Shown piece after piece: positions 1 to 10,744 of a DNA stretch of 64,000 nt. The position numbers and the translations under genes were made by a program. The notes beneath the pieces were generated by a model. That model had not been told where the DNA came from and did no database searches. It worked only from the letters and a program-made list of their open reading frames with translations. The DNA lies in contig CAJHZI010000678.1 of NCBI GenBank assembly GCA_905160935.1, forward strand, positions 1,296,001-1,360,000. The letters are read 5' to 3'. The first letter of the stretch is position 1; each line of letters opens with the position of its first letter. Source of the stretch: Enchytraeus crypticus (taxonomy: Eukaryota > Annelida > Clitellata > Enchytraeida > Enchytraeidae).

Positions 1-2
1 AT

Positions 3-314
3 GAGAATAGATTAAAATTCGTAGGATTAACCTCATTAAGTGAGAGAAGAACTAGAGGAGATTTAATAGAAGTTTTTAAAATACTCAAAGGCTTCAGCAA
101 AGTTTACCATAGTATTTGGTTTAATTTATCAAACAACAGAAACACTAGGGGACATATTTATAAGCTTAGTAAATTTAAAAATAGACTAGATTTAAGGAAA
201 TTTTTCTTTAGTCAGAGAGTTATAAATGCTTGGAATAGTTTGCCAAGCGAAGTTGTAGAAGCAGAATCAGTGAATGCGTTTAAAAACAAATATGATAAAC
301 ATAGGAACATGTAA
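3..314 (+). pseudogene. LINE reverse transcriptase C-terminal tail (partial)
   Basis: An open frame runs from the window edge to a TAA and encodes about 103 residues. It contains the motifs RGDLIEVFKILKGF, RGHIYKLSK, RLDLRKFFFSQRVINAWNSL and a final FKNKYDK. This set is typical of the end of reverse-transcriptase proteins of CR1/jockey-like non-LTR retrotransposons. The catalytic part would lie left of the window. No promoter or poly(A) tail is clear. It is probably a 5'-truncated copy; whether the full element is intact cannot be judged here. Confidence 0.75.
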
Positions 315-900
315 ATTAGATGCTAATTGCAATTTCAGTGTGATACATATGCATAAATTTGATATGTTGACATGAAGTTTATATGATTTTATTTATAAAG
401 GATGACTAATTTACGATGTACAGATATGTGAAATTAGACATTTTATATTGAACTATGAGGTGATATCAATATTAATTGGTATTAGTTAAGAGTCTGATGA
501 GTCTTAAACAAGCATATAATTGCTTCCTGACTCTGTAATGTTATGTTTATTAATCCATGTATAACAGTATCACACCCCAAGCACTTATAAGTTATTGTTG
601 TTTTTTCTTTGTCCTGTGCAGCTTTGAGCACCAAATCTCAAGTGACTCCATTCTTACCTTAATGAAGAATAGAGAGAGAGAGATATATATGTATGTGTTT
701 ATTTCAGCATCAACACCAAATCAATGACAAATACAAATAGAAATAAGCATCCAAGAGAAATAAAATAAAATAAAAATGCCCAGAAACACAGGGTTTCAAA
801 CAGTCTGTAGAAACCAGAACAACGGCCGTCAGAGAAGATGATGCACATCTTATCTAGCTGACCACCGAATAGTTTTAGTCTCAGAATAGTCTTTGCTAAG
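315..900. other. AT-rich stretch without recognised gene
   Basis: AT-rich DNA following the LINE tail, with a short GA/TA microsatellite near 670-690. The short open frames here show no recognisable protein. Confidence 0.5.
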
Positions 901-904
901 ATAA

Positions 905-1330
905 AGGAAATTAACCTAGCGTTGTAAGACATAGTAAATTAACCTATCTCTGTAAGATAAAGAAAATTAACCTATATTAAACAGGTTATTGTTAATATAG
1001 GTTAATTTACATTATCTTACAACTTTTGTAAGATAATGTAAATTAACCTATAATTGTATGATAAAGTAAATTAACGTATTATTGTAAGAGAAAATAAATT
1101 AGCTATCAAGATTGAATTGGCTATCAAGTAAATTAGCCTGTCTTTGTAAGATAAGCTAAATTAACTATCTACATTAACTAACTAACCATTAACTAACCAT
1201 TAACTATCTAAATTAACTATTTACATTATCTTTTGTACGATAATGTAAATTAACCTATCTTTGTAAATAAACCTACCTTTGTAAAGTAATTTAACCTATC
1301 TTTCTAAGATAAAGTCAAATAAATTAGCCT
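905..1330. repeat. Degenerate AT-rich repeat cluster with 25-bp perfect hairpin
   Basis: Variants of a unit resembling TAAGATAAAGTAAATTAACC recur in both orientations. Inside it, 997-1021 and 1027-1051 are perfect reverse complements of 25 bp separated by a 5-nt loop. No coding sequence is evident. Confidence 0.75.
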
Positions 1331-1796
1331 AATCAGTTCTTCGCTAATAGGTCTTGACGACCGAGCAAAAAAGTATTGACTACTATATTGTCCGATCGTC
1401 GTTAGAATCTACATTCTGACGTCAGCTTTAGTTGTGAGGCAGTTGAATATTCTATTAGCAATAGCTGATGAAATAAATAACTCATGGAGTGGAGCGTCGG
1501 ATAAATGCATCAATTTAAGTGACAAATTCTTAGAAGCATACAACTCTCGAGGGTTCCATTCTCGAAGTAGCTGATCATAGAGAACATCTCGGACATCTAT
1601 AGGACCGTTAGATGAATACTGGATTGTCTAATGCTTCCAAACATGTGGTACTTAAATTATTATATATCACCACGCCTGAACATTGGTCTAGAATCTTTTT
1701 AGTCCTTTTAAAATATTGTACGGGAAAGTTTCACATGCAAACATTTATACTAAGCTATTTAAAGCTTTGTGTCGTTAAAGCCGTTACGAGTGCCGT

Positions 1797-2050
1797 ATTA
1801 TCGTTATTCATTATTGTATTCGTATTATCGTTATTCATTATTGTATTCGTATTATCGTTATTCATTATTGTATTCGTATTATCGTTATTCATTATTGTAT
1901 TCGTATTATCGTTATTCATTATTGTATTCGTATTATCGTTATTCATTATTGTATTCGTATTATCGTTATTCATTATTGTATTCGTATTATCGTTATTCAT
2001 TATTGTATTCGTATTATCGTTATTCATTATTGTATTCGTATTATCGTTTA
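1797..2050. repeat. 27-bp minisatellite, about nine copies
   Basis: A 27-bp unit (core TTATTCATTATTGTATTCG) is repeated about nine times with almost no divergence. Because 27 is a multiple of three, several frames on both strands stay open and give repetitive peptides such as LSLFIIVFV or NNDNTNTIM. These are by-products of the repeat, not genes. Confidence 0.95.
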
Positions 2051-3397
2051 TTGCATCATAAGGCCATTCCTTCATTCCTAGTTCTGGCAAAGGTATAGCT
2101 GCTGAGGTATTTTGCCTTTGTCTTCCTTCGTTCAACTGATTATATGAATCTTTACTTATGTAGTTTGATCAATTTCTCATGTTAGAACGTCAAAAATTAA
2201 ATTTACCCTATTTCTTTAAAACTTATAAATATCAGTCTTTGATGCAGACTTTAAAAGGTTATTTTTTTTCTGCTACATTATTTATGACACTTTAAGTTTA
2301 GTTGGTTCTTTCAAATTTTATTAATGACAAATACACAAGATTTTAATTGCAACGAATAAATTAATTGTAAAATAAAGTCTATGCGATATAAATATTAACT
2401 TTATACAATAATGCTTTATTCAGTTCTACACTACTCTAAATACTATCTCGCATTAATAACTCTAATATTTTTGGCGTCGTACAAGTTGAGCACATTAGAG
2501 TAAATAATTAGAAAATAACAGCGGTAATTTAACACTTTGACGGTATAGAGATAATGTAGAACAGTCATTAAACTGGGGATTTAAATATTACAGAATCTAC
2601 ATGTAATCTATCTATAAAGCAGTATGAATAGAATCCAGACTTACAGAAGGTTGTTTCTTTTCCCAGGACTAAATCTTCGATGATAACCCTTTAGACATTA
2701 AAATCAGGCTCAAAATCCGTTTTTGTCTCTTATTTGATCAAATAAAATTTAAGGGAATTAAAAGAATACTAAGGTTACACCAGAAATATTTTATCTGCAG
2801 AGTTTTCTGCTTAAACCTTTGTCATAATTAGTGTCAGCTGTGAATCAAGCGTCCAGCATAATCTGTGAATTTAACGCTCAATTTTCTAACAACAAAACGA
2901 GGTCTAAGACTTGTAACAATAAGAAAGTGTCGATATATAGGTATAAAATGAACACAATACGGTAAATAAGTCTCTTGGCATAAACGGAACGTCATTAATA
3001 CGAAATCAATACTGATAAATAGTGTCGACAAAAAAGTTAAAAACTTTGACAATAATACAACAAAATTAAGAAAAATAACGAGTACACCTTTAAGATTTTG
3101 CCTGCAAGCATCATCAGTGCAAACCACGCTTCTTAAGACAACTTTATATTGCATAATGTTTGGTATTTTCATTGAGGTCTTGATATTTCGTTTTGTACGT
3201 TTAACAATCAAACAAGCAAATAGTACATGAACGTCAGGTGCAAAGAGGCTTAGAACACAAAACTGTAGACGTCAACAACGTAAATATTCATTTTAAATTA
3301 CTGATTTAATAGTGACGTCAGTGACACATACGCACTTACTAGCACACTCTGCAATACATATATGAAATCTACGCGTGTAACATTTACATCAACGTGT
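2051..3397. other. No gene recognised
   Basis: AT-rich sequence. The longest frame (minus, 2834-3211) has no recognisable domain and no sign of splice-phase continuity with the genes to the right. It could contain the unseen 3' end of the RBFOX gene, but I could not identify a final exon. Confidence 0.4.
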
Positions 3398-3842
3398 ACA
3401 TCTACGCATAGTACAGCAGCATCTAGGAGAGCAGTATACGCGGCACATATATAGTACAGCAGCATTTAGTACTGTAGTACATCGTACAGTAGTACACAGA
3501 TAGTACTGCAGTTCTTAGTACTGTAGTATATCGTACAGTAGTACACAGATAGTACTGCAGTACTTAGTACAGCAGTACACTGTACAGCATTATACACGTA
3601 GTACAACAGTGCATAGTACAGCAGTACACACATAGTGCAGCAGTATATAGTACAGCAGCACACACATAGTACAACAGTACAGAAGTACATACATAGTACA
3701 GCAGTACACACATAATGCAGCAGTACAAAATGCAGCAGTACATAAATAGTGGAGCAGTACATAGTACAACAGTACATGGTGCAGCAGCATTTAGTACAGC
3801 AGTATATAGAACAGCAGCACTTAGTACAGCAGTACATAGTTC
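3398..3842. repeat. Diverged tandem array of AGTACAGCAGTACA-like units
   Basis: About 440 bp of imperfect repeats built on AGTACAGCAGTACA with spacers such as CATAGT or CACACATAGT. GTAC palindromes are frequent. The repeat explains the cysteine/tyrosine-rich open frames on the minus strand. Confidence 0.85.
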
Positions 3843-6142
3843 AGTAACTGATAGTAGAAGTGATGAATAATGACAGTAGCTAAGTATAATATAAGATCAT
3901 GTTAGACAATCTATGCCGATCAAATTTTAATATAGAAGAAATAGATTTTAAATGACAATAAAACAGAAGAAATCGAGTACGATCCCCCCTCTATCTAATG
4001 AGTACAAAATGAGGAGCATATTCCTAACTGGAATTGACTGAAGTCAGTGTCATGATAGGTTAGGTTTCTGCCTGAGATTCCGCAGATGCAGGATTCGACT
4101 CGAATCAAAGTCTTGCCCGTCATTGATGTCATTCCCAGAGACGAAAATAACGTTAAACATGATTTTATCCTTTCTTCTCTTTATCATAAATTGCGTTAAG
4201 AAATGAGCAATTCATAGATCAATCAGCTGATGTCACACCTAAGTGTGAGCAGTACACAACTAATTGTAACCTTTAGCGTGCAAAATGTCTCGCATCTAAG
4301 TAGATTAGACTTTCTCAGAAAGTCAGTATCGCCATTAGTATACTCTTACAAAATCGTTGCAGTTATCAAATGATTTATTCTTGCATTTTTTATTTACAAG
4401 AGAACTCAACATCAGCCTTATAACTAAATGGGTGTCTAGCTAGATAGATACGAATATTTTACTAAAGAACAGAAAAATATAAATATGAAAGTGCATACCA
4501 TAAATGGAACATTTAATACTAAATTACTATTTAGTCAATATCAACTGCAAACCAATAGATATATAAGCAGTTAAGTAAGTTAGTTATTGAATTAAATTTA
4601 TATCTATAACTAAATAAATTAGCGAATAATAATAATAAATTATTTAAATTATTCAATCAATAAACTCTCTAATACTGTGTACAGCAATCAAACAGCCTAT
4701 ATTGCTTTTTATCCAACTTTTCCAATAATAGTATTTTGATAGCAAATTAGTAATTTTATTTGACTGCAGTCAATAAATTTATTAATTAAATATTAAGTAT
4801 ATGGTCTAACATTATTTTAACACGAGTAACATATAATTGTATAACGCGATCGACTTGTCAGTGTTACGTAATGATCGTGGAAGGCGCAGTAGAGACGTCG
4901 TGGTGATTGACTCAGGTCAGTGCGGAACTGAGGTCAAATATATTGATGTTTCTTATGTCACAGTGAGTTGTGATGAGTATATTAAATTCTTTTATTGATT
5001 GCTTCAAGTACTATAATTAATTGTTCATTAGAATATATTTGTGTATATTTTAATCGCATTGCTTAATTTGAAGAATTATTATTAAGAATAAAAAACATAT
5101 TCAGTCCCTGATGAAATCCGTAAAAACTTCGGCACACTACAATTAATCATACATGATTGTCACTTCTCAATTATAATTAACTGAAGAAATAATGAGAGTA
5201 TTTAAACGACAACGAGTAAGTTCAACATATGCGCGTTTATCATGTTATTCAATCACAACCGTAAATAATCGCTAATCTTATAACGTTTACATTAATAGCA
5301 TCAAATAAGAACATATGGGCTTACTGTTAAAACTCTACTTACAAACAAGTCTATAAAATATTCCGTGTTCCACCCCGAGGAATTTATTAATAATTCAACC
5401 GACAACTAAACGCATTTATTAAAGGAGGTTAATGCAGACATTAACGATAGCACTGGAAAACATCTTTAAAATAGTACCGTTTAGGTGTACAAAAGAGTTT
5501 TTTGCTTAAAGCAAATGAGGCCAGTTTAATGAATTAATCAATGGTGTGTTCACAAATTATCAAGATAGCAACTTTAAATTTAATTTATATTGCAGCACGG
5601 AAATCGATAAATACAATAACATTAATTTTGAAATTGTATCAGTACTGATAACATTTAATTTTTTAATTTTATTTATTTATTTATTGTAACTTTTTAAAAT
5701 TACATACTATCTATGCACACACCAACCATATGAAAAAATGAACTTCTAAGCTGCAGACCCGAGAATTAATAAAATTATTCTATCTTAAAATTATTTAGAT
5801 ACTATTCGATTAAGTAACTTATTTAGAATAATTTCAGGTGTAAACAGTTTTCAATATATGCGAAAGATGTTTAGAAACCATAAAATAAGTTTAGCATAAA
5901 TAATATCAGTACATATAATATAACAAAGTGTGACTAGTGTTCGCCTAAACCATAGGCTGTCGTTATTAATTGACAAGAAGAATGCTTCATTTAAAAGGCT
6001 AGGATAGAAGACTTTATTACAAGTAGACTAGACCATGGACTTCTAGATACTTAATATACTGTATTATATACACGTTTATATGCAAAGTATGTAAAGATAT
6101 ATTAATATACACCTAATACCAGCATCTTCTTTCTCTCTTTCT
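3843..6142. other. No gene recognised
   Basis: About 2.3 kb of AT-rich DNA with no open frame of note, no recognised exon and no strong tandem repeat. Confidence 0.5.
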
Positions 6143-6388
6143 TAGTGCACTGCCTACTGGCAGGTCCATGGTATATAACGCCTATACTCATCTCTATCTA
6201 CCGTCTTTCTCTTCATGTCCACATACGAGTGGATCTTTAAATTATTTATAACATTCCTTATGATATACCATTATTCTTGGGGGATTCTGCTTACGATGAG
6301 GTGGGCCTCCTGTGCCTTCCTCAGCTTCGACTTACTTTTCCTGGACAGGGGCGTCATTCCCTGAGAAAACAATCCTGTTTACTCCTGT
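6143..6388 (-). mobile_element. LINE (endonuclease/RT family) 3'-end fragment
   Basis: Read on the minus strand this matches the C-terminal segment shared by copies at 10752, 31250, 46750, 51906, 58476 and 58905: a region related to HSYVDMKRK followed by a tail with CCATGGACCTGCCAGTAGGC and GTGCACTAAG. It is frame-broken and truncated. Confidence 0.6.
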
Positions 6389-6674
6389 TTACCAGCATCT
6401 TATGATGCCATATATAAAGGTGTCCATATCTAAACTAGAAAACTTTTACTAGTAGTAGTTGTAGACTAGGCTATCAGCTACTAGTACAGAAACTTGCACT
6501 GGACTTGCACGCAGGCTGCTGTCAAGTCATGAAACCTGTGTTTGGCAGGACCTCGATCAGTATGGCGTAAATCTCTGATATCCACTTCTATACAGCGCCG
6601 TAGCCTACACATTATTAATCCATCAAATAACTTCAGATTTAAGTAGTCACGGAAATATATTTTTATTATAAAAA

Positions 6675-6765
6675 TATATAAGTCCCTGACATCATCCTTG
6701 TATGAGGAAACGGACGTTAAACTTTTATTATTAGTAGTATTGTTATTATTAAATTTTTCCATCCG
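6675..6765 (+). repeat. Short dispersed repeat C (GTCCCTGACATCATCC family)
   Basis: Contains GTCCCTGACATCATCCTTG, then TATGAGGAAACGGACGTTAA and a TTATTATT tail. The same string occurs near 8528, 18412, 33203, 39297 and, inverted, 39368. It is probably a SINE 3' end. Confidence 0.7.
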
Positions 6766-6995
6766 AATTAGAAAACTAAGAATTTAGACTTCACAGCGTT
6801 CTAAGTAGTTGGATACATTCAACAAAATAGCTGCCATGAATTTTCCAACAATTTTTTGCTAGGTAATAAATTCTATTATAATATTTTTAATTTAATGGCT
6901 TTTATAGAATCGAATATGTCTTAAGCTGCCTCGTAGAGTACATAGAGTATAAACATGTTTATCTTCTTTACATATGTATCTTTAGAAGAAGAAGA

Positions 6996-6998
<3 letters not shown>

Positions 6999-7064
<66 letters not shown>
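6999..7064. repeat. (TA)n microsatellite
   Basis: Uninterrupted TA dinucleotides directly abut the left end of the mariner element. This fits the TA target preference of Tc1/mariner transposons. Confidence 0.95.
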
Positions 7065-7067
<3 letters not shown>

Positions 7068-8019
7068 GGTGAGTAAAAAAATGATTACACCTGCAAAAAG
7101 TTTTAAAATCTCAGGCTATTGTTAATATTTTGCAATGAAACGTTTACCCATTACTAAAGGACTAATTTCTGATGGGGTGGCCAATTTTCATCCATTTTGG
7201 TCATAGATTGGCCAGTTATGAAAGTTTCAGCAGAGCAACCCCCCATTTTTTAATGTACTGTAAATATAAATTATATTTAGTTTTATTTTGTTCCTGAAAA
7301 GGGGCCCCTTGTAGTTGTTCAGAAAGAACCAGTCGTATCTGCTAGCATTGCTGACTATTCGATATGCTGTCCTCCCGCTGCTATGCAGGACTACAGTCGC
7401 TTTCGGAACTCTAGGACAGCCTTGTTGATTCCAGCTTGGGATACTCTCTCCCAGATCGATTGTAGCACTTCCTGCAATTCTGTCTTGTTTTTAGGCTTCG
7501 GCTGGTGTTTCTGATAGAGATTCAGCATGGAATTGGCATGGCTTGGTTCCCCAGACATCGTAATCCAGAGGATTTAGATCAAGAGAGTTTGGAGGCCATT
7601 CATTCTTCTTAATGAAATCCGGGTTTCTCTCGCTGATTCATTCCTGTGCATGACGAGATGCATGAGCCAGAGTACCATTCTGCTGAAAGATGAAACCATT
7701 TGGTAGAAGAGCATAGCAATCATCAAACAGCTCCGGAAGCAAAGTGTTGACGTAATACTGAGAGTTCACCTTTAATATTCTCGTCAATGAAGTGCAATCT
7801 GCCCTTATCGTTGTAGCAAACGCCATTTTTAGGTAAAAATGGGGGGTTGCTCTGCTGAAACTTGCAGAACTGGCCAATCTATGTACCAAACTGGATAAAA
7901 ATTGGCCACCCCACCAGAAATGAATCCTTTAGTAATTGGTAAACGTTTTTATTGGAAAATATTACCAGTAGCCTGAGATATTCGAACTTTTTTCAGGTGT
8001 AATCATTTTTTTATTCACC

Positions 8020-8022
<3 letters not shown>
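7065..8022 (-). mobile_element. Mariner-like element, inactive, with long inverted repeats
   Basis: The ends are CAGGGTGAGTAAAAAAATGA and its near-perfect complement, flanked by TA on both sides. The outer 38 bp have two mismatches, but similarity between the ends continues inward to about 7250 and 7835, giving inverted repeats of roughly 190 bp. The centre holds a decayed mariner transposase on the minus strand. At 958 bp with no N-terminal transposase region, it is a deletion derivative that cannot act by itself. Confidence 0.85.
7440..7889 (-). pseudogene. Mariner (DD34D-type) transposase remnant
   Basis: The frame at 7889-7638 encodes SQYYVNTLLPELFDDCYALL and GFIFQQNGTLAHASRHAQE, the part of mariner transposases around the second catalytic aspartate. 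That aspartate is replaced by asparagine (QQNG for QQDG). After an in-frame stop, conserved downstream motifs EWPPNSLDLNP and LDYDVWG follow; they carry the third catalytic aspartate of DD34D mariners. The helix-turn-helix half and the first aspartate are missing. Deletion, stop and active-site change together show it is dead. Confidence 0.8.

Positions 8023-8113
<91 letters not shown>
8023..8113. repeat. (TA)n microsatellite
   Basis: TA dinucleotides interrupted once by GAC, directly right of the mariner element. With the left tract it suggests the element landed inside one (TA)n run. Confidence 0.95.
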
Positions 8114-8116
<3 letters not shown>

Positions 8117-8156
8117 TTAGATATTAACGATCGACTAGATATATCAGGATATTTAC

Positions 8157-8274
8157 CCCATATCCTGTGATGGGTCCGATGGTTTGAGCGGCTAGATAGG
8201 GGTCAGCTGTAGCGGCCAAATCACGCGCTGTGGCCGGCCCTATAGGCGTGTAACTTGTAGCCAATAGAGCACCC
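8157..8274 (-). CDS. rbfox: RBFOX exon 10 (last exon identified)
   Basis: Acceptor GATCACAG|G, donor GGG|GTAAAT. One base plus 39 codons encode GALLATSYTPIGPATARDLA, then DPYLAAQTIGPITGYG. The phrase DPYL...IGP.TGYG resembles the C-terminus of invertebrate RBFOX proteins as I remember them. If the donor is not used, translation continues VNILIYLVDR to a stop, so a read-through terminal isoform is possible. The normal final exon was not identified further left. Confidence 0.8.
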
Positions 8275-8381
8275 CTGTGATCAATCATTAACTCAATCAA
8301 TAAACAAAACAAATCAATCAAAACTGAAATTAAGGACCATCGCGAGTGAAGAATTTACGCACTTATATCCCCAAAAAGAAA

Positions 8382-8387
8382 CATGCA
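8382..8387 (-). promoter_or_regulatory. UGCAUG (RBFOX-binding) motif in RBFOX intron
   Basis: The minus-strand transcript carries TGCATG 108 nt upstream of the exon 10 acceptor. UGCAUG is the RBFOX target hexamer, and sites upstream of an exon usually favour skipping. A single hexamer can arise by chance; other copies occur in the long introns, for example at 15506-15511 and in intron 1. Confidence 0.35.
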
Positions 8388-8487
8388 GGTAGAAATCAGA
8401 AAACTGTTTGAGATATCTTTACTTGACTTTAAGCAAGTAAATAATAAACTACTCTTCTATGCTTCCACTTTTATAGTTCGTTCATTA

Positions 8488-8526
<39 letters not shown>

Positions 8527-8626
8527 ACGTCCCTGACATCATCCTAGTATGAGGAAACGGACGTTAAACCTTTATTATTATTATAATTATTATTTTTTAA
8601 ATTTTTATTACCATTATTATTATTGT

Positions 8627-8662
<36 letters not shown>
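8488..8662. repeat. (CT)n tracts with a short dispersed repeat C copy
   Basis: Two CT runs (about 8490-8522 and 8632-8662) flank a copy of the GTCCCTGACATCATCC repeat with its TTATTATT tail, inside the RBFOX intron between exons 10 and 9. Confidence 0.8.
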
Positions 8663-8664
<2 letters not shown>

Positions 8665-8721
8665 ACACTATCTGTTTTGAATGTTATCATACCCTAGCAC
8701 AGCTGTTATTGAGTCACTTAC

Positions 8722-8798
8722 CCAGCTCCTGGAGTAGTCATTGCTGGTACTGCGAGCCTAGAAGCTGCTACAGCTGCTGCGTAACCAGCTGAATACGG
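8722..8798 (-). CDS. rbfox: RBFOX exon 9 (77 nt)
   Basis: Acceptor CATGCAG|CCG and a strong donor GG|GTAAGT. It encodes PYSAGYAAAVAASRLAVPAM followed by TTPGA, an Ala-rich stretch typical of RBFOX C-terminal domains. Two bases carry into exon 10 to make a glycine codon. Confidence 0.85.
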
Positions 8799-9196
8799 CT
8801 GCATGACATACAAAAATACATAATATTCCTGTATTTCAATCAAAATAGCGATTGCGATGCACGTAAATATTTAAGAAGTTATCCAAGATTTAAATATTGT
8901 TGGTCTCTAATCAAGTAGAACTGATTATACGCCTACAGAATATAAATCGCTTTAGTTTTGTTTTATTAATCATAATTTCACTGAAAATATTAACTATATA
9001 ATATGTTAATAGCAGTATAACATATAAATAACAGCATGGCCTTTGAGAGAGTTCAACAATTTAAACATTATTGCATTCATCCCTCCTATTCTACTTATTT
9101 CATGTCTCTTTGCTTCTTTATCAGTTATCGCATAACAGAGTTTACCTACGACATAGGCAGTAAAATTTAATAACTCAAAAGTCTTAGAATAATCAC

Positions 9197-9236
9197 CTGG
9201 TAAGTTGCTGCAAGAAGTTGCTCTGGATATACAGCT
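9197..9236 (-). CDS. rbfox: RBFOX exon 8 (40-nt microexon)
   Basis: Acceptor TTCGACAG|A, donor CAG|GTGATT. It encodes AVYPEQLLAATYQ, comparable to AVYSPEFYA in vertebrate RBFOX. The length is one base plus 13 codons, completing the two bases left by exon 7 and ending in phase 0. Confidence 0.85.
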
Positions 9237-9414
9237 CTGTCGAACAAAGAACAATTAATTATCAACTACAATGCTCTAATAAAATACCATTTTCAGCTAT
9301 CAATTAATATCACAAAATAAATTTAAAATCTTTTGGTTCCTATGCCATAATCGGCTGTATTTATAATACCAAATTATTTCGCACATTTAGATTTCTAACA
9401 ATTGCGAATTAGCA

Positions 9415-9535
9415 ACAACAATTTGAGTGCTACGATCGCCAATAGCAGCATTAACACCATTGAGCCAAATCCAAGCCGACGAGCAAAGTAAGATCCACAC
9501 ACGGTGCAAAATCCAAAATCCAGAAAGCCTGCAAG
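9415..9535. repeat. Dispersed repeat F (three copies in window)
   Basis: A segment of about 110 bp with AGTGCTACGATCGCCAATAG ... GGTGCAAAATCCAAAATCCAG is shared with 10098-10205 and 55490-55600. The copies share the phrases CCAAATCAAGCCGGCGAGCA and TTCCAAAATCCAGAAA. The family is unknown and shows no coding capacity. Confidence 0.7.
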
Positions 9536-10097
9536 ATCAAAAAGATGTGGAATTAAAGAAAATAAATTAGACACACCGACAGTAGGCCCTATCAGTAAAT
9601 CGCAAGATGAAGTTATATTAAGTTTGAAAGGAAGTTTTACGAAGGACTCTAAAATCTCAGACTAGCAGATCTCTGCAACAAGACGTACATAGTAGCCTAC
9701 CTAATCCTTTACAAATCAGACGATTGCAACTACCGGCTGCTTAACCTTGTTCTTCACTGGGGATAATATCATATCTAACGTCACGCAAAACAAATCAGTC
9801 TTGTGTTGAATGTGTACACAGCTAAATAATTATAAATCAATAAGCAACTCAATCTACAGAACAATCAATCAATATATTTCCAATACAGACAAATAAATTG
9901 CAAATAAATAAGAAAATCAATCTACAAATCAATCAATCAATATATTTTCAATTAACCAATACAAGCATTGTTCCTTCAATTACGTTTGATGCGACAAATG
10001 GAATAAAAGATTCAATAATAATAATAATAGTAATAATAATAATAATAATAATAACAACAACAATAATAACAATAATAATAATAACAGCAACAACAGT

Positions 10098-10207
10098 AAT
10101 TAGAGTGCTACAGTCATCAATGACAACATCGAGCACTATTGAATCCAAATCAAGCCGGCGAGCAAAAGGAAGGTCCAAAAACGGTGCAAATTCCAAAATC
10201 CAGAAAA
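10098..10207. repeat. Dispersed repeat F, second copy
   Basis: Same family as the copies at 9415 and 55490. It is preceded by an (AAT)n-rich tract at 10014-10085. Confidence 0.7.
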
Positions 10208-10313
10208 TCAGTCCAAAGTATCAAACAATGTATCAAATGTTTCTATGCATATAACAGTGCGAGAATCGATTAAAACAGTTGTTAATTTAATCAAACAGTT
10301 AATTAATACATAC

Positions 10314-10482
10314 GTAGCATACGGAATGCCCCCGACTGTTATAGTAGGTGTAGCATGTCTGAGCGCAGTGGTCAGGTAGTGACCGTGCAGTCGCCCCCTG
10401 GAGAGTGTCGGTGAAGCAGCACCTAGCGAACTGAACTGTAACTGAGGCGCCATCATCATCATCTTCAGCGTTGCGTCTGGAT
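10314..10482 (-). CDS. rbfox: RBFOX exon 7 (C-terminal region, 169 nt)
   Basis: Acceptor ATACAG|AT, donor CTAC|GTATGT. Two bases complete the split codon of exon 6, 55 codons follow and two bases carry over to exon 8; the phase fits on both sides. It encodes a Met run (MMMMAP), [17 protein letters not shown] and ITVGGIPYA. The RGR stretch resembles the RGR segment after the RRM in other RBFOX proteins. A (TA)n tract stands where a pyrimidine tract would be expected. Confidence 0.75.
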
Positions 10483-10485
10483 CTG

Positions 10486-10488
<3 letters not shown>

Positions 10489-10545
<57 letters not shown>

Positions 10546-10612
10546 ACAACAAATAGTTATATATATATATAAATATATATATATAATTGTATATAATTAT
10601 TATATATAAATG

Positions 10613-10665
<53 letters not shown>
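10489..10665. repeat. (TA)n microsatellite tracts
   Basis: Two long TA/ATA runs separated by about 50 bp. On the minus strand they end seven bases before the RBFOX exon 7 boundary. Confidence 0.95.
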
Positions 10666-10669
<4 letters not shown>

Positions 10670-10744
10670 GAATAGAAACACGAATTGAACATTAAAATCA
10701 TAAAAATTATAAGGTCTTTCAATTTATTACTTGGTGTAGTACAC

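Noticed and set aside
960..1330. Possible CRISPR-like array of repeats
   Set aside because: Repeat units are diverged, AT-rich and irregularly spaced in both orientations, in an animal genome; not a CRISPR array.
1612..2135. Three overlapping repetitive open frames
   Set aside because: They are translations of the 27-bp minisatellite on both strands, with no splice logic or homology.
10208..10681. 157-residue minus-strand protein with an (IY)n run
   Set aside because: The IY run is the (TA)n microsatellite; only 10482-10314 is a real exon, assigned to RBFOX.
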